In this document: one piece after another, positions 44,517 to 52,416 of the stretch
How the letters are laid out: the number at the start of each line of letters is the position of its first letter
How positions within the stretch are numbered: the stretch's first letter is position 1
Source of the DNA: CAVYWD01 sp963772225
Lineage (GTDB): Bacteria > Myxococcota > Myxococcia > Myxococcales > UBA5297
Assembly (NCBI GenBank): GCA_963772225.1
Contig: CAVYWD010000001.1
Span: forward strand, 1,178,001-1,242,000
Length of the DNA: 64,000 bases
Reading direction: 5' to 3'
Notes under the pieces: generated by a model
The model's database searches: none
What the model saw: only the letters and a program-made list of their open reading frames with translations
What the model was told of the DNA's origin: nothing
Translations under genes and position numbers: made by a program

Positions 44517-45959
44517 ATGACCTTCGTCGAGCGACTCGCCGATTTCGCGCTCCGTGCCCGGTGGGAGATGCTCTCCGAGCCCGCCCGGCAGGCGCTCAAG
44601 ATCCGCGCCCTCGACTCGCTCGGCTGCGCCATGGGCGCCCTGGCCGACGAGCCGCCGAAGCGGGTCCGCGCCGCAGTCGAGGAGCTCGACGAGAACGGCG
44701 GGCCGTGCACGCTCCTCGGCGGCGGCCGCGCTGGGCCCGACCGCGCCGCGCTCTACAACGGCGCTCTGGTCCGCGAGCTCGACTTCAACGACACCTACTT
44801 CGCCCCCGGCGAGACCTGCCATCCGAGCGACAACCTCGCCGCCCTCCTCGCCGTCGCCGAGCGCCAGGGCGCGAGCGGCGAAGACCTGCTCGCGGGCCTG
44901 GCCGTCGCCTACCAGGTCCAGTGCCGGCTGTGCGACGAGGCGCCGGTCCGCGCCAAGGGCTTCGACCACACGACCCTGGGCGCGTACGCGGCGGCCGCGG
45001 GCCTGTGCCGCGTCCTCCGTTTGGACCGCCAACGCGCCGCCGACGCCATCGCCGTCTGCGCCACCGCCTTCAACGCCTTGCGGGTCACGCGCACCGGGGC
45101 GCTGTCGCAGTGGAAGGGGCTCGCCGCGCCGCACACCGCCGCCTCCTGCGTCGTCGCCGTCACCCTCGCTCAGCACGGGGTCACCGGCCCGCGGGAAGCC
45201 GTCGAGGGCAACAAGGGTTTCGCCGCGGCCATCGCCGGGTCCTTCGACATCGACTGGTCCCGCGAGAGCTTGGAGCGCGTGCGACGGACGGTGCTCAAGC
45301 GCCACAACGCCGAGGCCCACGCGCAGACCGCCGTTGAAGCCGCGCTGCGCTTGAGGCGCGAGAGCGCGCTCGACGTAGCAGACCTCGCGCGCGTCGACGT
45401 CGAGGTCTTCGACGTGGCCTTCCAGATCATCGGCGGCGGCGAAGAGGGCGACAAGCGCCGGGTACGGACCAAGGAGGAGGCCGACCACAGCCTGCCTTAC
45501 CTTTTGGCGGTGGCTCTGCTCGACGGCGAGGTCATGCCGGCGCAATTCTCGCCGGAGCGCATCGGGCGCGCCGACGTCCAGGGCCTGCTCGCCCGAGTCT
45601 TCGCCCGCCCCCTGCCCTCCTATTCGGCGCGCTTCCCGCGCGAGGTCCCGTGTCGGGTCTCGCTTGTGTTCAAGGACGGCCGCAGGCTCGAGCGCGAGCT
45701 CGCGAGCTACCCGGGCTTTCACCTGGAACCCATGGGCTGGGACGCGGCGCTGGCGAAATACGACAGGCTCAGCGAGCGGTTCGCGCCGCCGCCGCTCGGC
45801 AGGGCCATCGCCGAGGTCGTCGCCAATTTGGAGCGCGAGCCGGTCGAGCGCCTGACGCGGCTCTTGGGGGCGGTCCGGCGGGCGCCGGCGCCGCGGGAGA
45901 CGGGGGAAACGACATGGGCTCCACAGGCCAGCCCGGCGAGCGCGCCTTCGGATTCGTGA
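44517..45959 (+). CDS. MmgE/PrpD-family protein
   Basis: A 480-residue MmgE/PrpD protein. Typical segments are ALDSLGCAMGALADEPPKRV, the AALYNGALVRELDFNDTYFA active-site strand followed by PGETCHPSDNLAALLAVAE, GFDHTTLGAYAAAAGLCRVL and SQWKGLAAPHTAASCVVAVT. Named family members are 2-methylcitrate dehydratase and cis-aconitate decarboxylase (same fold). The D-N-D-T and HPSDN elements lining the active site are present, so it is likely a (de)hydratase, decarboxylase or isomerase of a carboxylic acid, but prp cycle genes (methylcitrate synthase, methylisocitrate lyase) are absent nearby. Its 3' end overlaps the next gene by 46 bases, which implies coupled expression with the phosphosulfolactate-synthase-like protein. 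Confidence 0.88.
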   Translation: MTFVERLADFALRARWEMLSEPARQALKIRALDSLGCAMGALADEPPKRVRAAVEELDENGGPCTLLGGGRAGPDRAALYNGALVRELDFNDTYFAPGETCHPSDNLAALLAVAERQGASGEDLLAGLAVAYQVQCRLCDEAPVRAKGFDHTTLGAYAAAAGLCRVLRLDRQRAADAIAVCATAFNALRVTRTGALSQWKGLAAPHTAASCVVAVTLAQHGVTGPREAVEGNKGFAAAIAGSFDIDWSRESLERVRRTVLKRHNAEAHAQTAVEAALRLRRESALDVADLARVDVEVFDVAFQIIGGGEEGDKRRVRTKEEADHSLPYLLAVALLDGEVMPAQFSPERIGRADVQGLLARVFARPLPSYSARFPREVPCRVSLVFKDGRRLERELASYPGFHLEPMGWDAALAKYDRLSERFAPPPLGRAIAEVVANLEREPVERLTRLLGAVRRAPAPRETGETTWAPQASPASAPSDS

Positions 45960-46753
45960 GGCTCAACAAGCGCCAGCCCAAGCGGCGCACTGCCGGCGTC
46001 ACCGAGATCCGCGGCCCCTATTACACGCCCATGGGCAAGCGGTATCTCGAGGACGTCCTGGAGACCATGGGCGAGTGGATCGACTCGCTCAAGTTCGCCG
46101 GCGGCTCGTTCGCGCTGATGCCCAAGCGCGCGCTGACCGAGCTCATCGAGCTCTGCCACCGCCACGACGTGATGGTCTCCACCGGCGGCTTCGTCGAGCA
46201 CCTCCTGCCTCAAGGTCCGGAGGTCGTGAACCGCTACATCCAGGAGTGCAAGGAAGTGGGCTTCGACATCCTGGAGGTCTCCAGCGGCTTCCTTACTTTC
46301 CCGCCCGAGGACTGGCTGCGCCTGGTGGAGAAGGTCCAGAAGGCGGGGCTCAAGCCCAAGCCCGAGGTCGGCATCCAGTTCGGCGCCGGCGGCGCCACGC
46401 GCCCCGAGGAGCTCGAGGCCGAAGGCACGCGCGACGTGGCTTGGACCCTTCGGCTCGCCAAGCTCTTCTTGGACGCCGGCGCGCCCATGATCATGGTCGA
46501 GTCGGAGGGGATCACCGAGAGCGTGAAGACCTGGCGCACCGACGTGCCCGCCAGGATCATCGATGCTCTGGGCCTGGAGAAGGTGATGTTCGAGGCGGCG
46601 GACCCCGAGGTCTTCGCCTGGTACGTGAAGAACTACGGCCCCGAGGTGAACCTGTTCGTCGACCACAGCCAAATAGTCCAGCTCGAGTGCCTGCGGTCGG
46701 GCCTCTGGGGGACGAAGAGCCTCTGGGGACGGGTGGTGACGTACAAGGGGTGA
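45914..46753 (+). CDS. Phosphosulfolactate synthase (ComA)-like protein
   Basis: A 279-residue TIM-barrel protein. It shows RTAGVTEIRGPYYTPMGKRY, then WIDSLKFAGGSFALMP, VMVSTGGFVEHLLPQGPEVV, FDILEVSSGFLTFPPEDWLR, KPKPEVGIQFGAGG, PMIMVESEGITE and VNLFVDHSQIVQLECLRSGL, the ordered signatures of phosphosulfolactate synthase (ComA) and its plant/bacterial HSA32-like relatives. ComA joins sulfite to phosphoenolpyruvate in coenzyme M biosynthesis. This bacterium has no other coenzyme M gene in the window, so the true reaction may be related but different. The ATG at 45914 lies within the 3' end of the MmgE/PrpD gene (46-base overlap), with GGGGGAAAC just upstream. Confidence 0.85.
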   Translation: MGSTGQPGERAFGFVRLNKRQPKRRTAGVTEIRGPYYTPMGKRYLEDVLETMGEWIDSLKFAGGSFALMPKRALTELIELCHRHDVMVSTGGFVEHLLPQGPEVVNRYIQECKEVGFDILEVSSGFLTFPPEDWLRLVEKVQKAGLKPKPEVGIQFGAGGATRPEELEAEGTRDVAWTLRLAKLFLDAGAPMIMVESEGITESVKTWRTDVPARIIDALGLEKVMFEAADPEVFAWYVKNYGPEVNLFVDHSQIVQLECLRSGLWGTKSLWGRVVTYKG

Positions 46754-46782
46754 AGTCGCCCGCTCTCCGCCGCGCCGTTCGC

Positions 46783-47049
46783 TCAGGGGCTCAGGCCGAA
46801 GGAGTCGAACGGCCCGCTCGTCGCCAGCGTGGCGGCCGGGTCGAAGGCCGGCACCTGCGGGGCGTGGATGGTGAGCGAGAGGGTCGAGTGGCAACGGGCG
46901 CAGTCGCGCAGCTCCAAGAACAGGTCCTCGTCGTAGGTTTCCTGCATTCCGCGGAACTCGAGGCCTTCCCAGGCCTTCAGGGCGTAGCGCGCGCCGCAGT
47001 CGCAGGTCTTGACGATGGTCGCTTCGTGGGGGTGGCGGTGGACGCGCAT
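46783..47049 (-). CDS. Small putative zinc-ribbon protein
   Basis: An 88-residue protein with a possible metal site made of CDCGARYALKAWEGLEFRGM and, about 30 residues later, RDCARCHSTLSL, i.e. a CxC pair and a CxxC pair. A His-rich start (MRVHRHPHEATIVK) precedes it and the C-terminus is Pro/Ala-rich. The CxxCH also fits a haem motif, but no signal peptide is present, so a zinc ribbon is more likely. No function is known. An upstream ATG at 47073 is possible. Its expression direction matches the kinase gene that lies 205 bases upstream. Confidence 0.6.
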   Translation of the reverse strand: MRVHRHPHEATIVKTCDCGARYALKAWEGLEFRGMQETYDEDLFLELRDCARCHSTLSLTIHAPQVPAFDPAATLATSGPFDSFGLSP

Positions 47050-47254
47050 GACGGCTCTCGATTCGGACGCCATGAAGACGAAGCCGGCGCCCAGAGCGAC
47101 ATCGAGCAATCGCGGTGCCACCTAGGGCGCCCCTCGGGCGAAAGGTGGGATTCCGATGTCGCTGTCGGCGCTTGCCGCAGAAGCGGCTCCGCGCGCGCGC
47201 GGAGCCGCGGGCGGGTCGAACCGGTAGCGCGGGTCGGGGAGGACCTTTGGAGCT

Positions 47255-49747
47255 TCAGGGGCTCGGGAGCTTGAGCTTGCGGACCAGCGCCGCGTAGCGC
47301 GGATCGCCGCGCAGGGGGCGCAGGAAGGGGTCCGACTTGATCAGGGCGAGCAGCGTGCCCTCGCCGTTGGAATAGGACCGCTCCAGCCAGTCGAGGGCGG
47401 CGGCCGTCTCCTGGCGCCAGGCGTAGGCGGCGGCGATGTCGTACGCGCTCGTGTGCGCGTACCCCGCGATGAGCCTGCGAAGGGCCGCGCGCGACCCGGC
47501 GTCGTCCTTCAGCGAGAATCGGGCGGCCGCCTGGCCCCAGAGCTTCATGTCCTCGTCGGCGCACCGCTCGAAGAGCGCGAGCGCCTCCTTGGGGTTCGAC
47601 TGGAGCAGCAGGTTCCTTCCAAGCCCGATGAGCGAGCTCTCCGAACCCGGCTGAAGCTGGAGGTCCTTCCGGTACGCCGCCTCGGCGAGGTCGAGCTCGC
47701 CGGACCACTGGTAGAGCTGGCCGAGCTTCGACCAGGAGTTGCCCGTGGGGTCGAGGTCGACGGCTTTGCGCGCCTCCTGGATGGCCTGGCCCAGTCGCCC
47801 GCCGCTCGCGAGGAGGGTGGCGTATCGGCGATGGCTGTCGGCATCGTTTCCGTTCACCGCGAGCGCGCGAGTGAGGTCCGCCTGCGCGCTCGCCCAGTCA
47901 AAGTCGACGACGGCGCGCAAGAGGCCGCGGGCGGAGAGCGCAGCCGGGAGGTCGGGCGAGAGCGCCACCGCGCGCTCCGCAGCGGCCAAGGCCCGGCGGC
48001 GCTGAGCTCTCACCGCCTCGAGCGAGTCGACGCGGTCCGCCAGGAAATAGAGCGAAATCGAAAGCCCGGCCCACGCGGGAGCGTATTGCGGGTCGAGCGC
48101 CAACGCCCGCTCGTAGGCCTCGGCGGCCTGGCGCAGGCTCAGCATCGTGAACCGGCGGTCGTGGTAGCGACCCATGAGGTATTGCCGGTAGACCTCGGGG
48201 TCCTTCGTGGAAGGAGCACCGGCGGCATCGGGCGCGCCGTTACCGAGCCGCGCGGCCGCATCGCCGGCGTCGCTGCGCCTCGAGTCCAGGGCAAAGACGA
48301 CTCCGTGCGCAATTTCGTCCTGGAACGCAAAGACGTCGGCGAGGTCGCCCTCGTAGGCCTCTCCCCACTCGCGGTACCCGTCGGCGACGTTCACGAGCTG
48401 AGCGGTGACGCGCAGGCGGCTTCCGACCTTGCGCACGCTCCCCTCGAGGACCGAAGAGACCCTGAGCGCCCGGCCGATCTCCGAAAGGCTCGCGTCCTTG
48501 CCTTTGAAAAAGAGAGACGAGGTCCGGCTGGGTACCCGCAATCCTTCGACGCGGGCGAGCGCGTCCCGGATCTCGTCGGCGAGACCGTCCGAGAAGTACT
48601 CCTGGTCTTTCTCCGGACTGAGGTCCGCAAAGGGCATCACGGCCATCGAGGAGAGGTCCGCTTCAAAATGCGCGGGCCCGTCGAGCGGCTTCTTCCACCG
48701 CGGCCCAAGGACGGCCGCGCCAATGGCGACGGCGACCGCGACGCTGGCGGCGAGCGCCAGGAGCCAAAGCGCTCGCGGCCGTTCGGGCCGCCGCGACCGC
48801 GAGATCACCGCGCCGGCGACCGGCGGCGCCCGCTCCAGCTCGCGCTGGAGAGCGCCGAGCGCTGCGAGGACTTCCCCCGCGTCGCGCGGGCGCTTCACCG
48901 GGTCGAGCTCCAGCATCTGCGCGACGAGCGCCCCCAGCGGCGGCGCGCCCGAAATCTCGAGCACCGGGGCGGGCCGCTCCTCTTTCGAGAAGGGCGGGAA
49001 CGGGAGCTCGTTCGCCAGCATTTTGTGGAGAATGACCCCCAGGGCGAACACGTCCGTTCGCTCGTCCTCAGGGGCGCCGCGCCGCTGCTCGGGCGCCATG
49101 TACCCCGGCGTCCCGCCCTCCAGGCGGCGCCTGCCGAAGGCGTGGGCCATGCCCAGGTCCAGCACCTTCACCTGGCCGTCCTCGCACAGGAAGACGTTCC
49201 CCGGGGTGAGGTCGCGGTGCACGACGCCGTGGGAGTGGGCGTGGGCGATGCCTTTGCAGACCTCGACGGCGATGCGCAGCACCTCGGGGATGGGCGTCGG
49301 CCCTCGGGCGAGGCGGTGGCCCAGCGTCTCTCCGCGCAGGTACTCGAGGATGAGGTAGGGGCCCTCGTCGCAGCGGCCCACGTCGAAGAGCGTGACGATG
49401 TTCGGGTGGCTCAGCCGGGCCGACGCCTCGGCCTCTCGGAGCAGGCGCCCGCCGAGCTCGCCGGCGGAGTCCCCAAGCTTGATCGCCTTGAACGCGACAG
49501 CCCGCCCCAGCTCCTGGTCGCGCGCCTCGTAGACGATGCCGAAGCCGCCGCGGCCCACCTCGCGCAGAAGCTGGAAGCGGCCAATCACCGCGCCGGGCCG
49601 AAGCGCAGAACCCCAGGCGGACTCGGTCTCGACGGCGGGAAGGCGGGCAATTTCTCGCAGGAGCGCAGAGAGACGGCTGGAGAGAACGCTGGTAGGCGCG
49701 CTCTCTGCCTCGAAATCCGCCGCGCTCTCCACCTCGGCTTCCGGCAC
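47255..49747 (-). CDS. Transmembrane Ser/Thr protein kinase with TolB-like and TPR domains
   Basis: An 830-residue Hanks-type kinase. Residues about 55-315 are the kinase domain: glycine loop GRGGFGIVYEARD, AVAFKAIKL lysine, catalytic loop VVHRDLTPGNVFL near residue 178 and metal loop DLGMA. The catalytic-loop lysine of HRDLKPxN is Thr here, a variant seen in some deltaproteobacterial kinases that may alter phosphotransfer. A helix near residue 331-356 (ALWLLALAASVAVAVAIGAA) crosses the membrane, followed by a TolB-like domain (SMAVMPFADLSPEKDQEYFS, GLADEIRDALARV) and C-terminal TPR repeats. It is 51 bases downstream of the small basic peptide gene and the radical SAM gene, in the same direction, so it may belong to that unit. 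Confidence 0.88.
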   Translation of the reverse strand: MPEAEVESAADFEAESAPTSVLSSRLSALLREIARLPAVETESAWGSALRPGAVIGRFQLLREVGRGGFGIVYEARDQELGRAVAFKAIKLGDSAGELGGRLLREAEASARLSHPNIVTLFDVGRCDEGPYLILEYLRGETLGHRLARGPTPIPEVLRIAVEVCKGIAHAHSHGVVHRDLTPGNVFLCEDGQVKVLDLGMAHAFGRRRLEGGTPGYMAPEQRRGAPEDERTDVFALGVILHKMLANELPFPPFSKEERPAPVLEISGAPPLGALVAQMLELDPVKRPRDAGEVLAALGALQRELERAPPVAGAVISRSRRPERPRALWLLALAASVAVAVAIGAAVLGPRWKKPLDGPAHFEADLSSMAVMPFADLSPEKDQEYFSDGLADEIRDALARVEGLRVPSRTSSLFFKGKDASLSEIGRALRVSSVLEGSVRKVGSRLRVTAQLVNVADGYREWGEAYEGDLADVFAFQDEIAHGVVFALDSRRSDAGDAAARLGNGAPDAAGAPSTKDPEVYRQYLMGRYHDRRFTMLSLRQAAEAYERALALDPQYAPAWAGLSISLYFLADRVDSLEAVRAQRRRALAAAERAVALSPDLPAALSARGLLRAVVDFDWASAQADLTRALAVNGNDADSHRRYATLLASGGRLGQAIQEARKAVDLDPTGNSWSKLGQLYQWSGELDLAEAAYRKDLQLQPGSESSLIGLGRNLLLQSNPKEALALFERCADEDMKLWGQAAARFSLKDDAGSRAALRRLIAGYAHTSAYDIAAAYAWRQETAAALDWLERSYSNGEGTLLALIKSDPFLRPLRGDPRYAALVRKLKLPSP

Positions 49748-49798
49748 GACTCGCCCCCGGGGGTCTCGCCGCTCCGGATCCTTCGCGGCGTTCGCTCG

Positions 49799-50080
49799 CT
49801 AGCTGTTGCTGATGTGAACCGACGAGGCCAGCGTCAAGACCTTCTTGCTCAACGGCCTGGCCATGCCGGGCTCCCTGGCGACCTTCGTGGCGATCTGGTC
49901 GGCAAGCTTGTCCGGATCTGGCGCCTTCATCAAGCCCTTCGACGCGCCCTTCGCCGCGGCTTTCGGGTAGTGCTTCTCGGCGAGCGCCAGGACCTGGTTG
50001 TAGAGCTCGGCGCCCAGCACCGCTCGCAGCGCCTGCTTCTTTGAAAGTCGCCGCGGCTTCCGCCTCGGTGTCTTCGCCAT
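49799..50080 (-). CDS. 93-residue basic peptide encoded directly after a B12-radical SAM gene; possible modification substrate
   Basis: A 93-residue Lys/Arg-rich peptide. It opens MAKTPRRKPRRLSKKQALRA, continues with helix-forming text (VLGAELYNQVLALAEKHYPK, DPDKLADQIATKVAREPG) and ends LSKKVLTLASSVHISNS. It has no cysteine, no signal peptide and no recognised domain. It begins 27 bases after the radical SAM stop and ends 51 bases before the kinase start, so it is part of a compact operon. Two readings are possible: a small nucleic-acid-binding protein, favoured by the basic start, or a precursor peptide with a helical leader and a short Ser/Thr/His/Asn core, favoured by its neighbour. Neither can be proven from sequence. 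A four-base-precise ribosome-binding site was not seen. Confidence 0.65.
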   Translation of the reverse strand: MAKTPRRKPRRLSKKQALRAVLGAELYNQVLALAEKHYPKAAAKGASKGLMKAPDPDKLADQIATKVAREPGMARPLSKKVLTLASSVHISNS

Positions 50081-50107
50081 GCAGGCTTTCCTTTCGTCAA
50101 GGGTGTT

Positions 50108-52225
50108 TCAACCTAAGAGCCACGCGACCTGCGCGACCGCCTCGAGCTGCTCCAGAGGCATGGCCGTCGCGGCCAGCCGCCCCTGCGCGGCGAGAGGGCA
50201 GGCGTCGCGGACCCGGTCGAGCGCAGCCGGGCTCAGCGCCCGCGCGCGCCGCGCCAAGCCGCGGTAAGCGTCGCCGACGCTCCCGAGGGTGGCTCCGTTC
50301 CAGCACGGCGTGACCTCGCCCGCGGCCGTGACGTGAAGGACTCGCGGCCGATGGCACCGCCGCCAACCAGACCACCACCGGCAGCCGTCGGCGATTTGCG
50401 GAATGGTCGAGAGCGAGCGCTCCCCCAGCGGGAACCCGGGCGGCGCGCGGGCGGCCCCCGAGGCGACCCAGACCGGCACCCGCCAACCGCCCGAAGAGTC
50501 CGCGGCCATCGCGCGGCCCCGCTCCGGCCAGTGCCGGTGGATGACGAACCGGTGCTCCCCGCGAGTGCCCCGCGCTCGATAGGTCACGGCGCCTCCGGAG
50601 GTGCGCCCCCACCGCGAGAGGAGCGCGAAGACGCCATACGGCACGGCCGCGTCGTTCAGGGCGCGCTGCCACGCCTCGAGCTCCAGGCCATCCGCCCCTT
50701 TGCCTTCGCCGAACGCGACGAGGGCGCCGTGGACCTCCAGCACCTCCCGGAGCCACCGCGCCAGCGCCTGGCCGGGCTCGACCTCGTGCAGGATCACGGC
50801 CCACGCGGCGCCGCCAGACGAGGCCTGCGCCGAGCGCGGCCTTCCGCAGAGGGCGTCGCTGAGGAGACGGGCCTCGTCGAAGCGCTGCACGTGCAGGTTC
50901 GAGCTTTTCAGGGGCGCGACCGAGTCGACGGCGTACCGATGGTGCGTGCGCCACGCCTTGGAGGCCGCGTGGCGCTCCACGCGGATGCCGTGCCGTTCGC
51001 GGTCGGCGTGGAGCGGCGTGCCGGGGAAGGCCGAGAGCACGTTGTGGACGTACGTCCCGACCTTGAGCGACCGGACGAACGCGAGCGTCTCGCGAAAGTC
51101 CTGCGCCGTCTCTCCCGGGAGGCCGCCGATGACGCTGACCACGGGCGTCAAGCCGGCGCTGCGGGCGCTCTCGACCGCCCGTCGAAACGACGCGAGCCAG
51201 GCCCGCTCCCTCTCGAACGCGGGGTCGCCCAGGGCCCCGGGCGGCTGCACCTTCCCCACGGCGCGCAGGACGTGCGGCGCCGCCGACTCGAGGCCGAACG
51301 AGACGGACTCGAAGCCCGCCCGGCGCATGAGCTTCAGGAGGTCGAGGTCGACGCGGTCGGCCCGCGTCTCGCAGTCGAGCCGCATCCGGATCTGGCGCCG
51401 GAGAATGCCCTCGCAGATCTCCCGCGCGCGCTGCGGCGCCAGCGAAAAGGCGTCGTCGAAGAGGGGCACGCTCGAGGCGGGGCGCCCGGCCCGGCGCGCC
51501 AGCCGCGCGAGGACCGCGAGGTCGTCCAGGACGCGCTCGACGCTGTGGTAGTGGACCTCGCGCCCGGAGATGGCGGCGAAGCTGCAGTAAATGCAGTGCT
51601 GGTTGCAGCCCCGCGCGGTGAGATAGCCGGTCGCGGCCGAAGTGATGAAACCCCGCTGGTAGGGCGACGGCAGCTCGTCGAGGGAGCGGACGTGCCCGGA
51701 CGGAAACGAGGAGAGATTGCCCGCGCGCGTCCGGAGCGCGCCGTCGGCGGTCTTCACGACCAGGTTCGGCACGGCGGCGAGCCGCTCCGCCAGGCGGCGC
51801 AAGGGCCGCGCCGCGCCGAGGACGGCTTTTGCGACCGGGGCGATGGCCCCTTCGCCCGCGCCGCGCAGACAGACGTCCGCACCCAAAAGCTCCAGAGTCT
51901 CCTCGGGGCTGAACGTCGCATTCGGGCCGCCGACGGCGATGACCGCCTCGGGGAGCGCTTCCCGGGCCGCCCGCGCCATGGCGCGGCACGCCCGGAGGTT
52001 GCTTTCGTAAGCGGTGAACCCCACCAGCGAGGGCCTGCAATGCCTGAGAAAGCGCGCAAACGCGCCGAGCGCCCCGTTCCGCCCAGGGGCATATTGACCG
52101 GAGGCGATGCCCGCGTCTGCCAGCGTCGCGCGCAAGAAAGCCGTGCCGATGCTCTCGGAGAAGCGCTGCACGACGCCGCCGGGCGGCATCACAAACAGCA
52201 CCTCCAGGCCTTTCCCCGCGCGCAT
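50108..52225 (-). CDS. Cobalamin-binding-domain radical SAM protein with SPASM-like C-terminus
   Basis: A 705-residue enzyme. Residues about 1-160 look like the B12-binding fold of class B radical SAM proteins (VLFVMPPGGVVQRFSESIGT, PSLVGFTAYESNLRACRAMA, VIAVGGPNATFSPEETLELL, GADVCLRGAGEG). The cluster motif is GCNQHCIYCSF (CxxxCxxC) near residue 210, followed by SVPLFDDAFSLAP, MRLDCETRADRVDLDLLKLM and FESVSFGLESAAPHVL. The last 90 residues contain CRWWSGWRRCHRPRVLHVTA, then GEVTPCWNGATLGSVGD and DRVRDACPLAAQGR, four cysteines in a SPASM/twitch-like order that would bind an extra cluster. Such enzymes modify peptides or lipids. The ATG at 52225 is behind a clear sigma-70 promoter. The peptide gene follows 27 bases after the stop. 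Confidence 0.85.
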   Translation of the reverse strand: MRAGKGLEVLFVMPPGGVVQRFSESIGTAFLRATLADAGIASGQYAPGRNGALGAFARFLRHCRPSLVGFTAYESNLRACRAMARAAREALPEAVIAVGGPNATFSPEETLELLGADVCLRGAGEGAIAPVAKAVLGAARPLRRLAERLAAVPNLVVKTADGALRTRAGNLSSFPSGHVRSLDELPSPYQRGFITSAATGYLTARGCNQHCIYCSFAAISGREVHYHSVERVLDDLAVLARLARRAGRPASSVPLFDDAFSLAPQRAREICEGILRRQIRMRLDCETRADRVDLDLLKLMRRAGFESVSFGLESAAPHVLRAVGKVQPPGALGDPAFERERAWLASFRRAVESARSAGLTPVVSVIGGLPGETAQDFRETLAFVRSLKVGTYVHNVLSAFPGTPLHADRERHGIRVERHAASKAWRTHHRYAVDSVAPLKSSNLHVQRFDEARLLSDALCGRPRSAQASSGGAAWAVILHEVEPGQALARWLREVLEVHGALVAFGEGKGADGLELEAWQRALNDAAVPYGVFALLSRWGRTSGGAVTYRARGTRGEHRFVIHRHWPERGRAMAADSSGGWRVPVWVASGAARAPPGFPLGERSLSTIPQIADGCRWWSGWRRCHRPRVLHVTAAGEVTPCWNGATLGSVGDAYRGLARRARALSPAALDRVRDACPLAAQGRLAATAMPLEQLEAVAQVAWLLG

Positions 52226-52266
52226 CGGGTGCCGCTCCGCCTGCTAATTTCGTTGAAGGAGGTCGA

Positions 52267-52295
52267 ATTACAGACGTCCAACGCGGCCCTGTCAA
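52267..52295 (-). promoter_or_regulatory. Sigma-70 promoter of the radical SAM - peptide - kinase unit
   Basis: On the reverse strand TTGACA (52290-52295) and TGTAAT (52267-52272) are exactly 17 bases apart, in a short region less GC-rich than its surroundings. The predicted start near 52260 leaves a leader of about 35 bases before the ATG at 52225. It shows that the unit is transcribed independently of the cellulose operon upstream. Confidence 0.7.
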
Positions 52296-52416
52296 TCGAC
52301 TTCTCGGCCGTCGCGTTCCGCGCCGCTCGCAGGCACGGGCTCGAATTCGAAAAGGTTCTCTTCAAAGGCGAGCCGCGATGGACCCGCCCGACGACGCCGA
52401 GGCTCGGCGCGGCGCA

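Noticed and set aside
46783..47049. Reading the small CxxCH protein as a cytochrome
   Set aside because: It has no export signal, and the second cysteine pair fits a zinc ribbon better.
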